Source: Paenibacillus sp. NFR01 (lineage in GTDB: Bacteria > Bacillota > Bacilli > Paenibacillales > Paenibacillaceae). From it: DNA of 64,000 nucleotides. Position numbers and translations under genes: made by a program. Position 1 is the stretch's first letter. Every line of letters starts with the position of its first letter. The stretch covers positions 300,808 to 364,807 of the forward strand of contig NZ_FOIK01000004.1 of the NCBI RefSeq assembly GCF_900111565.1, read 5' to 3'. Below, in pieces: positions 1 to 8,032 of this stretch. Below the pieces are notes generated by a model that did not search any database, was not told the DNA's origin, and saw only the letters and a program-made list of their open reading frames with translations.

Positions 1-345
1 GCGACGGTTACTGCCGGTACATTGACCAGCGTGCTCGGCGCAACCATTACCGCCGGTACGATTAACAGCGTGCTTGGCACAACAATCACTGCCGGTACAC
101 TCTCGTCAGCCGGTACTGTAACCAACTTGCTCGACGGTACCATTTCCAGCGTGCTCGGCGCGACGGTTACTGCAGGTACATTGACAAGCGTGCTCGGAGC
201 GACGATCACCGCCGGTACACTCTCTTCTGCCGGCACCGTAACCAACTTGCTCGACGGTACCATTTCCAGTGTGCTCGGCGCGACTATCACAGCCGGTACG
301 ATCAACAGCATCCTCGGCGCGACCATTACCGGAGGGACGCTCAGC
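1..345 (+). repeat. In-frame 39/42-bp tandem coding repeats
   Basis: Eight degenerate units encode 13 residues (SVLGATITAGT type) or 14 residues (SSAGTVTNLLDGT type). A higher-order block of 40 codons, one 14-residue plus two 13-residue units, is present twice about 120 bp apart (around 97 and 217). DNA identity between the blocks is high, which points to recent duplication. The array probably continues upstream of the window. Confidence 0.85.
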
Positions 346-690
346 AGCGTGACCTCGATTTCGCAGCGGAACTTCATCGAGCTGGCAACGACCGGAATCA
401 CGACGGCGGATGCCTATACGCCGCTTCCGGCGAATACGACGAGCGTGCTCGGAACGTATTCCTATTTCATCGTCAATACCGGCGCGAACCCCGTGAATAC
501 CCGGGTCGAAGTCAGCGCCGACGGCGCGAACTATTTTATCGATACCACGGGCGACAATCCGCTGCCGGCAGGCTCCGTCGACGTAATCGTTCCGGCGCGC
601 TTCCTCAAATACACCCGCTTGTCCTACCAGTCGGCAACGCCGGGGGCAGCTTCGTCCATTGATGTCTACTTCGATGCCCAAGGAACCTAA
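1..690 (+). CDS. Thr/Ser/Gly-rich repeat protein, 5' truncated (DUF6385-like C-terminus)
   Basis: The reading frame is open from the first base, so the gene begins outside the window. The visible N-terminal half (about 115 residues) is made of 13- and 14-residue units of the type SVLGATITAGT, rich in Thr, Ser, Gly and small hydrophobics. The last ~110 residues form a separate, non-repetitive domain that ends in a DVYFDAQGT-like strand and resembles the DUF6385 domain of Paenibacillus and Bacillus repeat proteins (recalled, not searched). Alternating beta-prone residues suggest a beta-solenoid or filament. Three TPR glycosyltransferase genes follow, so the Thr/Ser residues may be glycosylation sites. 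That link is inference; function is not established. Confidence 0.75.
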   Translation, partial: ATVTAGTLTSVLGATITAGTINSVLGTTITAGTLSSAGTVTNLLDGTISSVLGATVTAGTLTSVLGATITAGTLSSAGTVTNLLDGTISSVLGATITAGTINSILGATITGGTLSSVTSISQRNFIELATTGITTADAYTPLPANTTSVLGTYSYFIVNTGANPVNTRVEVSADGANYFIDTTGDNPLPAGSVDVIVPARFLKYTRLSYQSATPGAASSIDVYFDAQGT

Positions 691-724
691 CCCGTAACCG
701 ACGCATAAGATGAAAGATCAACCG

Positions 725-757
725 GAGTACATGGCACGCCATGTGCTCTTCTTTTTC
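725..757 (+). terminator. Rho-independent terminator after the repeat protein gene
   Basis: An 11-bp inverted repeat (GAGTACATGGC with GCCATGTGCTC, one G-U pair) is followed by TTCTTTTT. It lies 34 bases after the repeat gene stop and before the first glycosyltransferase, so the two are either separately transcribed or linked by read-through. Confidence 0.55.
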
Positions 758-788
758 GTCCCGGGTCCATTTGCAAGGAGGATACGAT

Positions 789-2834
789 ATGCCTACACCG
801 ACGCTCGGAATACTTCTCATCGTGAAAAATGAAGCCGATCTGCTCCCGCGCTGCCTGGAATCCGTTTCGGCGGCAGACGAACTTATCGTGGTCGATACCG
901 GCTCAACGGATCACTCTGCCGAAATCGCAGCGTCCTGCGGGGCGAAGATCCTGCACCATGCGTGGGCGGAGGATTTTTCAAAAGCACGCAACGCCGGGCT
1001 GGAGCTGGCCTCCACCGACTGGGTGCTCGTCCTGGATGCCGATGAAATCCTCGTGACGCCCGTCGCTGAGATCAAAGACATTTTAGCCGCTACGCCTCTC
1101 CTGGCGTGCACGGTGCGCATCGAAAACCATTTTGGGCCGAATCGCGAAGACCGGATCATTCACACCGCAGTCCGGCTGTTCCGCACCGGATACGGCTTCC
1201 GCTACAGCGGCAGGATTCACGAAAGCGTGGAGCCGTCCATCATAGGCAGCCATGGAATAGGCGCGATCGGCTTTTCTGCGGTCCACCTGGTTCATACGGG
1301 CTATCTTCCGGAACGGATGGAGCACACGCAAAAGCTTGCCCGCAACGAACGGCTGCTGCGCCTGGCGCTGGCCGAGAACCCGGACGATCCGTTTACCCGT
1401 TACAATCTCGCGGTCCATTGCTGCCAAACCGGCCATCTGGAAGATGCCGAACAGCTGCTTACCGACACGCTGGCCCGGGCCCCCATGCAAGCTTCTTACC
1501 GGCCAACGATGGTCCGCGACTTGGGAAAAATCGAGCTGGCCACCGGAAAAATTCCGCAGCTCCGCAACCTCCTGGCCGATGAGCTGCCGCGTTATCCCGA
1601 CTATCCGGATTTGCACGTAATGGAGGGGCAGGCCCTGGAGAGCCAAGGGCTGCTGGAACGCGCCTTTGAAAGTTATGGACGGGCGGCCGACTGCGGAAGC
1701 AGCAACAATCCGGGCGAAAAATACGCACTGGAGCTCGGCATGGCCACCTTCCGCCCGCTCCACCGGATGGGCGTCCTTGCCCGGAGGCTGGGCCGGCACG
1801 AGGAGGCGGCGCGGCTGTTCCACCGCAGCCTTCTTGGTCATCCGCTGTACGTGCCGGCGCTGACGGGCATCGCCGATGTATTCATTCATCTTCATGCGGC
1901 CGACACGGCCATTGCCGGGCTGCTGACCTCCCTGGTTGGGACGGATTCGGCAGCAGGCTGGGCCTCCATGCTCGAAGCGCTCGATTCGATTGGCGCCTAT
2001 GAGGCCATTTCGGCTTTGCCGCAGCCGCCGATGGATTTGGAGCCGCAAGCTTGGGCCAGAATCATTGCCGCCCGGATCGGGACGAATAAATATGCAGAAG
2101 CCGACGGCATGCTCGGCAAGATGTTAACTTCACGGACTGCGGATTTCGCAAACCACGCGCATAGGCTGGTCTGGCTGGAGTTATATGCCCTATCCCGATG
2201 GGACCGCGGGCTGGCTATGGAGCCGGTACCGGCCGGAGAACTCCCGGGCTTGGAAAAAACCTTCCTGCACATCGAACAAACGCTGCTGCACGGACCCACT
2301 TTACCGGAAGACCACCATTCAGGTTCGCCTCCTGCCGAATTTGTCGCCGGTTTGATCCGCCGATCCGTGAAGCTACGCAGGTATACGCTTGCCGCGGCAC
2401 TGGCCGACCGTTTCCCGGGTCACCTGGCCGGTTTGGCCGAAGCGCTGTATGAGGCGGGCCGGCGGGCGGAAGCCGGAGAGCTGATAATTACCCTGGCCCG
2501 GGAAGACCAATTATCCTGCCGTCTCTGCCACTACCTCGGGGAAATGCTGCTGGACAAAGGCCATTATGCAGAAGCGGCCGGATGGTTTCAAAGGGCAAGC
2601 CGCGACCGGCCCGAAGCCGAAGGCGATGCATCCCGGATGGCGCTGGCGTTTTGTTATTTACAGCAGGCAGAGCAGGATTTGCGCGAAGCCGTGCAGCGCT
2701 TGGGCAACGACGGCGGCGGTTCTGCGCTGACCGAAGAAATAGAGTCCACGCGGCAGGCCATTCTTTTGCTGAACCGCATCCCCTGGCACACCGAATGGAG
2801 CAGCTGCCAACGGCGGGAGGGGAGTACGCCATGA
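789..2834 (+). CDS. TPR-containing family 2 glycosyltransferase (681 aa)
   Basis: Residues ~1-230 form a GT2 domain of the type that opens with a VKNEADLLPRCLES motif, then VVDTGSTD and a metal-binding VLDADE (DxD-like) motif. The remaining ~450 residues are helical with TPR-like spacing. This fits the SunS/beta-1,4-glucosyltransferase-like family that transfers sugars to protein or glycan acceptors. Start ATG 789 is chosen because AGGAG lies 8 bases upstream; an in-frame ATG at 741 has no such site. It is the first of three consecutive paralogues and overlaps the next gene by 4 bases (ATGA), implying translational coupling. Donor and acceptor sugars are unknown. Confidence 0.88.
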   Translation: MPTPTLGILLIVKNEADLLPRCLESVSAADELIVVDTGSTDHSAEIAASCGAKILHHAWAEDFSKARNAGLELASTDWVLVLDADEILVTPVAEIKDILAATPLLACTVRIENHFGPNREDRIIHTAVRLFRTGYGFRYSGRIHESVEPSIIGSHGIGAIGFSAVHLVHTGYLPERMEHTQKLARNERLLRLALAENPDDPFTRYNLAVHCCQTGHLEDAEQLLTDTLARAPMQASYRPTMVRDLGKIELATGKIPQLRNLLADELPRYPDYPDLHVMEGQALESQGLLERAFESYGRAADCGSSNNPGEKYALELGMATFRPLHRMGVLARRLGRHEEAARLFHRSLLGHPLYVPALTGIADVFIHLHAADTAIAGLLTSLVGTDSAAGWASMLEALDSIGAYEAISALPQPPMDLEPQAWARIIAARIGTNKYAEADGMLGKMLTSRTADFANHAHRLVWLELYALSRWDRGLAMEPVPAGELPGLEKTFLHIEQTLLHGPTLPEDHHSGSPPAEFVAGLIRRSVKLRRYTLAAALADRFPGHLAGLAEALYEAGRRAEAGELIITLAREDQLSCRLCHYLGEMLLDKGHYAEAAGWFQRASRDRPEAEGDASRMALAFCYLQQAEQDLREAVQRLGNDGGGSALTEEIESTRQAILLLNRIPWHTEWSSCQRREGSTP

Positions 2835-4477
2835 ACACACGGCCCAAACTGCCGATTTCCTTATGCATGATTGTGAAAAATGAAGCGGACACGCTGGCCC
2901 GCTGCCTGAAAAGCGTCGCCGGCGTGGCCGACGAGCTGATCGTCGTCGATACCGGCTCGACGGACGGAACCGCTGAGATTGCCCGGCGCTTCGGCGCGGA
3001 CGTGGTGGATTATCCCTGGAACGGCGACTTCGCCGCCGCCCGCAACGCGGGACTCCGCCGGGCGAAAGGCGCCTGGATTCTCGTGCTGGATGCCGACGAA
3101 GAGCTGGACGAAAGCGGAAAAGCGGAGCTTTTGCTGTGCGCGGCGCATCCGGAGTACGAGGCGTTTTTTCTCCGCATCCATAATCACCAGGGAAAAGACC
3201 GGACATCGCCGACCATCACCGTGAACCCGATTATCCGCCTGTTCCGCAACCGCCCGGGCCACCGCTTCTGCGGGGCCATCCATGAGCAAATCGCCTCCGT
3301 GATCCTTGAACAAAAACCCGGGGCCGCGATGCATCTCAGCGGAGTTGTTGTGCACCATTACGGGTACGCCGCCGAAGTCGTCGCCAAAAAGGATAAAATC
3401 AAACGCAATATCGAGCTGCTGCAGAACGAACTGAACCGCGAGCCGGACAACGCCTTCCATCATTTCAATATGGCCGTGGAGCACATGCGGATCGGCGATT
3501 CCCGCAAAGCGCTACAGCATATCCGCCGGTCGCTGGAAACCGCTCAAGCGGACAGCAGCTTCATCCATCTTTTGTACAAATACGAAGTGCGGTGCCTGTC
3601 AGCGCTTGAAGCGTTCCCCGCGGCGCTGGAGGCCTGCGAACGCGGCATCGCCCTGCTCCCGAATTATCCCGACCTTCATCATGCCCACGGCGTGCTGCAG
3701 CTGCAGCTGGGCAATCTTGCCGCCGCCAAAAAAGCGTTTCGGAAGGCCATCGCCATCGGCGACGCGCCGCCGGGTTATCATACGGAAGCCGGGCTGGGCA
3801 CGTATGCAACGTTAGGCCTTTTGGCGCGGGTATGCGAAGAGACCGGAGCCCGGCAGGAGGCCGCCGCCTTTTATGGGCAGGCAGCCCGGCGGCATCCGCA
3901 GCGGCCCTGGCCGCTGGTCGCCCGGATGATCCGCGCTTATAAAGGAAGCGGCCGCGAGCGTGACATTGCCCGCGAGCTGCAGGCCATTTGGAGCAGCGGA
4001 ACTGGCTCAGGCGGTGGCCCCGTTGAAGCCGATGCCCCTTGGACTCAGGCCGCCCGGCTGCTGATTGAGGAAGGCTGCTTCGCGGCTGCCGCCGACTGGC
4101 TGGAAGGGGCGAGCGGCATGGCGGGCGATCCGGCTGAAGCCATGCGGGGCGAGCAGCGTGAAATGACACAAGGATTGCCGGTCGTTCAAGCCGGGGTGAC
4201 GGACGATCCGCAGGCAGATTTGGTCGCACAGCTGCGGACGGCAGGTGCGGCTGATCCGGCCCTGCTTCTACCGGGAGATGCAGCGGCACTGCTGGAGCAT
4301 CCCTTTTGGGGCGATAAGGCGCAGGACGATCCTGAAACTACGGCTAAGCTCCAGCGTGCCCGTTCGCTGACGGCGACGGCGAATGCCGTGCTGGCGTCAC
4401 TGCCGCCCCATTCCGCGTATGCACCGGCTGCGGACCGCGTGCGGCTGGCGCTCCCTTTTTCCCATTCAGACTTGTAG
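2831..4477 (+). CDS. TPR-containing family 2 glycosyltransferase (548 aa)
   Basis: Paralogue of its two neighbours. The N-terminus carries LCMIVKNEAD, VVDTGSTDGT and VLDADEELDE, the nucleotide-sugar and metal-binding motifs of GT2 enzymes. A conserved HHYGY segment follows at about residue 175, and TPR-like helices fill the C-terminal half. The start is the ATG inside the ATGA overlap with the upstream stop, preceded by a GGGAGG-type ribosome site in the end of that gene. The last ~80 residues are Ala-rich and look less conserved. A cytoplasmic location is likely because no signal peptide or membrane helix is seen. The substrate cannot be told from sequence. Confidence 0.88.
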   Translation: MNTRPKLPISLCMIVKNEADTLARCLKSVAGVADELIVVDTGSTDGTAEIARRFGADVVDYPWNGDFAAARNAGLRRAKGAWILVLDADEELDESGKAELLLCAAHPEYEAFFLRIHNHQGKDRTSPTITVNPIIRLFRNRPGHRFCGAIHEQIASVILEQKPGAAMHLSGVVVHHYGYAAEVVAKKDKIKRNIELLQNELNREPDNAFHHFNMAVEHMRIGDSRKALQHIRRSLETAQADSSFIHLLYKYEVRCLSALEAFPAALEACERGIALLPNYPDLHHAHGVLQLQLGNLAAAKKAFRKAIAIGDAPPGYHTEAGLGTYATLGLLARVCEETGARQEAAAFYGQAARRHPQRPWPLVARMIRAYKGSGRERDIARELQAIWSSGTGSGGGPVEADAPWTQAARLLIEEGCFAAAADWLEGASGMAGDPAEAMRGEQREMTQGLPVVQAGVTDDPQADLVAQLRTAGAADPALLLPGDAAALLEHPFWGDKAQDDPETTAKLQRARSLTATANAVLASLPPHSAYAPAADRVRLALPFSHSDL

Positions 4478-4489
4478 GAGGCTCGCGCC

Positions 4490-6697
4490 ATGGCTCTTCC
4501 CGACCTTTCCTTGTGCATGATCGTCCGAAACGAAGCGCGCCATCTCGGCCGCTGCCTGACCTCCGTCCAGGGACTTGTCCGGGAGATCGTCGTTCTCGAT
4601 ACCGGCTCAACGGATGAAACGGTGCAAATCGCAGAGCGCCATGGGGCGCGCATCGTGGAGCGGCCTTGGAACGACAACTTCTCCGAGCTCCGGAATTTGA
4701 CGCTGCGCCTGGCCTCTTCCGCCTGGATTCTTGTGCTGGATGCCGATGAAGAGCTGCGGGACTGGGATACGGGGACACTGCGGAGGCTGATGGCCGATGA
4801 GCGGGTACACGGGTATTATTTGCCTTTTGTGCATTATGTCGGGGCGGGCGGCGACAACGCTTATGTGACCGATCAGGTGTGCCGGTTGTTCCGCAGGCAT
4901 GAAGGGATCCTGTTCCGGGGGCAGATCCATGAGGAGGTTGCAGGCAGCATCCGGGAGCTTCCCGGCGGAACCGTCGCTTATGCCGATTTGCCGGTGCATC
5001 ACTACGGGTATTTGAATCGGGAGCTGTCAATGAAAAATAAAACCGGCCGCAATCTCGGCTTGATCGCCGCCGCGCTGCGGCAGGATCCGGACCAGCCGAT
5101 GCTGCTGTACGCGCTGGGCAGCGAGTATTACCAGGAGGGCCGGTATGGGGAAGCGGCCGATGTTTTGCTGCCGCTGCTGGACCGGATGCCCGCCGACAGC
5201 GGTTATGCCGCCGATGTGCAGCTGAAAACGGCATATGCGCTGCAAATGGACGGCCGGATCCGCGAGGCCTTGCGCGTATATGCCGCCGGCGAAGCGCGGT
5301 TTCCGGGTTTTACCGATCTGCTGGAGAGCTACGCCGTGCTGCAGCTGGACGAGGGAAAACCGCAGGAAGCCTACCGGCTGCTGCATCAGGCTATCGACGG
5401 CGGCAACCGGCGTTTCCTGTATCCCTCCTCCTCGGGCAGCGGGACCTACCGGACGCGCTGGCTGGCGGGCAAGGTCTGCGAGCGCCTGCTGCGGATCGAT
5501 GAAGCGCTGGAGCATTATGAACAGGCGGTACGGCAGCAGCCGGGCTTCCGCGCCGCCTGGACCGAGCTCGTCCCGCTGGCGCTGCTGGCCAGCAGGGCGG
5601 ACCGGCTTACCGACCTGATCCTTTCGCTGGGGACGCAGCTGCCGCCAGCCGTGCTCGGCGTTCTCGTTCCTGCGGCGATGAATGCCCGCGCTTTCGAATG
5701 CCTTGGGGCGCTGGCGGCGGCTCCGCAGCTTCCGGCGGCGGTGCGGGAGCTTCTCGCCCTATTGCTGGGGGCGGCGGAGGGCAGCCTGCAGTCTGAACGA
5801 TCCCCGGTCGCGGCGGGGATAATAACGGATCTGGAAGCACTGCTTGCCTTGTATCCGGACGACATCGCTGTCGCCGAGTATTTGTGGGCAAGCGCGCTGG
5901 GCTGCGGCGATGACGCCGCCGCGGCCGCTTGGCTGTCCCGGCTGCTTGCAGCCCGGCCGGGACTCGCGGGAATCCACCGCTGGCTGGCGTATGCCCGCCA
6001 GCGGAACGGGCCGCCGGCGGCAGGGGCTCCGCCGCCGGTGCCTGCCCCTCCCGATCTGTCGCATGCCGTGCAGCTGCTGCTCCAGATCGGGGCCTGGGAC
6101 CGCCTGCTGGACCTGCACCGGACGCTGCCGTCCGGTGCGCTCCGCTGGAGCAGGCTGCCCCAGCCTTTATGGTGCGGGCTGCTGCGCGCGCCCGCACCGG
6201 TAAAACGGAAGTGGTGCGCCGTGTACGCCGGCGCCCCCTTCCCGATCCACGGCGCCGCCGATGTGGCGGAATGGCTGCTCTATGCTGCCGTCACCTTGTC
6301 GGCAGGGGACATTCCGCAGCTTCGCGGCGCCGAGGAAGCCGCGCTCCGCCGGTATGGCGGAGCCGCGGCAGGGATTGCGCTTGCGCTTCGCGGCAAGCGG
6401 CTCGCAGCGGAAGCTTACCCGCCGCTGCCGGACTTGTTGGCTTGGCCATTATCCCCGTCTCCGGAATCCCGGATTCCCTCACTGGGCGGGCAGGCCAAGC
6501 CGGATGTTCAAACCTTGCCCTTCCTGCCGCTGCATTCCTTGCATCCATCGCTTCCCCGGGGCATACCTTTCGCTGCTCAGGCTCTGCAGCAGTATACACT
6601 AGAGAAGGCTTCCTTCCCCATGTTGTATCTGGTACGCATGGCGCTGCGCGAAAGCGGGGAGCAGACGGCTGCAGCCCCGGCCAAACAGCAAGAGTAG
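4490..6697 (+). CDS. TPR-containing family 2 glycosyltransferase (735 aa)
   Basis: Third and longest paralogue of the tandem set. It begins LCMIVRNEAR and has VLDTGSTDET and VLDADEEL, then a VHHYGYLNRE segment shared with the upstream gene, then a long TPR-like region rich in Ala, Leu and Pro. The ribosome site TAGGAGG overlaps the stop of the previous gene and sits 8 bases before ATG 4490, so the three genes form one operon. The C-terminal ~250 residues are Ala/Pro-rich and weakly structured. It ends just before a gap filled with inverted repeats and faces three minus-strand glycosyltransferase genes. Confidence 0.87.
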   Translation: MALPDLSLCMIVRNEARHLGRCLTSVQGLVREIVVLDTGSTDETVQIAERHGARIVERPWNDNFSELRNLTLRLASSAWILVLDADEELRDWDTGTLRRLMADERVHGYYLPFVHYVGAGGDNAYVTDQVCRLFRRHEGILFRGQIHEEVAGSIRELPGGTVAYADLPVHHYGYLNRELSMKNKTGRNLGLIAAALRQDPDQPMLLYALGSEYYQEGRYGEAADVLLPLLDRMPADSGYAADVQLKTAYALQMDGRIREALRVYAAGEARFPGFTDLLESYAVLQLDEGKPQEAYRLLHQAIDGGNRRFLYPSSSGSGTYRTRWLAGKVCERLLRIDEALEHYEQAVRQQPGFRAAWTELVPLALLASRADRLTDLILSLGTQLPPAVLGVLVPAAMNARAFECLGALAAAPQLPAAVRELLALLLGAAEGSLQSERSPVAAGIITDLEALLALYPDDIAVAEYLWASALGCGDDAAAAAWLSRLLAARPGLAGIHRWLAYARQRNGPPAAGAPPPVPAPPDLSHAVQLLLQIGAWDRLLDLHRTLPSGALRWSRLPQPLWCGLLRAPAPVKRKWCAVYAGAPFPIHGAADVAEWLLYAAVTLSAGDIPQLRGAEEAALRRYGGAAAGIALALRGKRLAAEAYPPLPDLLAWPLSPSPESRIPSLGGQAKPDVQTLPFLPLHSLHPSLPRGIPFAAQALQQYTLEKASFPMLYLVRMALRESGEQTAAAPAKQQE

Positions 6698-6743
6698 CGA
6701 CGGGCTATTATGATCCACTTTATCTCCCGCGATATTCCGTACA

Positions 6744-6923
6744 TTGCACTTTGTACAACGAAATCGCTCTTTTTCCGGCCAAAAGCCAAACCGTTGCATT
6801 TTGTACAACGGATTGGCTTCAAATGCCGGGAAATCAGCAATTTGGGCGAATTCCATTGCACGGAATGCAATGATATCCAAAAACAGCGGTAAATCGGCCT
6901 CATCCGTTGCACAAAATGCAACG
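6744..6923. repeat. Four TTGCA-type inverted repeats in the convergent gap
   Basis: Two near-identical 17-mers (TTGCACTTTGTACAACG at 6744 and TTGCATTTTGTACAACG at 6794) lie exactly 50 bases apart. Two perfect palindromes follow: CATTGCA/TGCAATG with a 5-base spacer (6854-6872) and CGTTGCA/TGCAACG with a 5-base spacer (6905-6923). All share a TTGCA core. The gap 6698-6997 holds no gene; it separates two converging glycosyltransferase operons. The motifs may be dispersed intergenic repeats or transcript 3'-end hairpins. Confidence 0.75.
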
Positions 6924-6961
6924 ACTGCCGATTTACCGCTGCCGATTTACCGCTGCCGATT
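6885..6961. repeat. Nested hairpin and 14-bp tandem repeat
   Basis: AGCGGTAAATCGGC (6885-6898) is the exact reverse complement of 6927-6940. The two arms enclose the CGTTGCA/TGCAACG palindrome at 6905-6923, giving a hairpin within a hairpin. The right arm belongs to a 14-bp tandem repeat (CTGCCGATTTACCG, two full copies at 6925-6952 and a partial third). It could act as a bidirectional terminator despite having no clear T-run, or be a mobile miniature repeat. Confidence 0.7.
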
Positions 6962-6997
6962 GCGGCTGCCCTCTCACCAACCTGCTCCGCTCATCGC

Positions 6998-7996
6998 CTA
7001 TCGCCTATCTTGCGTCCCGTTTCGTTCCCGCCAGACGCTGAGGCGGGGGTGAGGGTCCAGAAGAGAGTTGGTATGTTCCTGTCCGCTGACACCATCTGCG
7101 CTTCCCGCTCCTGCACTGCCATATCCCGCCTTCCCACTACCGGCTCCACCATCACCTATGTTTACGCCACCTGTGTTGCCGTAACCTGCGTTACCATCTG
7201 CAGCTTTACCGCCACCTATGTTTACGCCACCTGCACTCCCACCTCCTGCTCCGCCGTCACCTGCACTGCCGCCGTCTCCGCCCGGAGCAAAGCGCAGCCA
7301 GCGCTCGGCTTTGCGGCGCAGCGCTTCCGGAGGGAGCGCCCAGCCGTAATGCTTGATGCGCAGCTCGGCAAGGAAGCCGGGCAGCGCCGCATAGGACAGC
7401 GGCAGCCGCAGGCTGTCCGGGCCGCCGCAGGCTTTTTCGCTTAGGCTGCCATTCAAGTCTCTTCCGTCATTCCCCTGTCCGGCGCTCTCCCCAGGAAAAA
7501 AATAATGATAGTCCGGCAAATATCGCACCAGCGTGCGGGTATGCCGGGTATGGCGGTTCCAGTGGTCATCGTCCCGATAATGAGTAGACCCTCCCCAGAA
7601 ATCGTAAATCCGAAAGCCGACCCAATCATAAACGTCCTGATTGATCAGGCGCCGCATCTCGCGTTTGGCGGCCTCCTCATAAAACTCATCCGGCCTGACC
7701 TGCAGCAGCCAATCCGGTCCGGTTGACACGGCCAGCTCCCAAAGCGCCCGGCTCCGCTCCGGTTCGCGCTCCGGCACGCCGCGGCCCGGCGGTTCCAGTC
7801 TCGACACTTTGGCGAACGACTGGCACAACCGCACGGCACTGTCTGTGCCGCCGTCGTTCAGGATGACGATGTCGTCGACAAATTCGCTGAGCTCTTCCAG
7901 CAGCTGCTCCAAATAACGGCCGGGCTCGTGCTGCAGCCGCAGCATGGCCGTCAGGCGGTTGCCGGAGATTTTACGTAACGGCTGATACGGATTCAC
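6998..7996 (-). CDS. Family 2-like glycosyltransferase with glycine-rich tail (332 aa)
   Basis: Residues ~1-225 resemble a GT2 fold: VILNDGGTD matches the nucleotide-binding loop and a QVRPDEFYE segment stands where DxD/DADE normally lies, so the metal site is altered. Residues ~228-310 are a low-complexity tail of Gly, Ala, Ser and Asn with a 20-residue period (GGVNIG copies). The chain ends with a short charged stretch. The start is GTG 7996, with AAGGAGG about 10 bases upstream. It is last in a three-gene minus-strand operon. The tail may be a linker or a recent expansion. Whether it is catalytically active is uncertain. Confidence 0.75.
   Translation of the reverse strand: MNPYQPLRKISGNRLTAMLRLQHEPGRYLEQLLEELSEFVDDIVILNDGGTDSAVRLCQSFAKVSRLEPPGRGVPEREPERSRALWELAVSTGPDWLLQVRPDEFYEEAAKREMRRLINQDVYDWVGFRIYDFWGGSTHYRDDDHWNRHTRHTRTLVRYLPDYHYFFPGESAGQGNDGRDLNGSLSEKACGGPDSLRLPLSYAALPGFLAELRIKHYGWALPPEALRRKAERWLRFAPGGDGGSAGDGGAGGGSAGGVNIGGGKAADGNAGYGNTGGVNIGDGGAGSGKAGYGSAGAGSADGVSGQEHTNSLLDPHPRLSVWRERNGTQDRR
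7153..7233 (-). repeat. 60-bp coding repeat in the glycine-rich tail
   Basis: An identical ~20-base stretch (CACCTATGTTTACGCCACCT on the plus strand) occurs at 7153 and 7213, 60 bases apart. It encodes the GGVNIG part of the 20-residue repeat in the glycosyltransferase tail. Confidence 0.75.
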
Positions 7997-8032
7997 CTTA
8001 TGATCGCCTCCTTAACGCGAATCGGCCGACGC

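Noticed and set aside
106..681. Long open frame opposite the repeat protein
   Set aside because: It is an Arg/Gly-rich mirror of the repeat-rich gene with no ribosome site; repeats keep the opposite frame open.
1083..2048. 321-codon minus-strand frame inside the first glycosyltransferase
   Set aside because: His/Gln/Arg-rich antisense shadow without any recognised domain; the plus-strand gene has clear GT2 motifs.
6744..6923. CRISPR-like array from the repeated TTGCA elements
   Set aside because: Only two near-identical direct copies, 17 bp long, the others are palindromes, and no cas genes are present.
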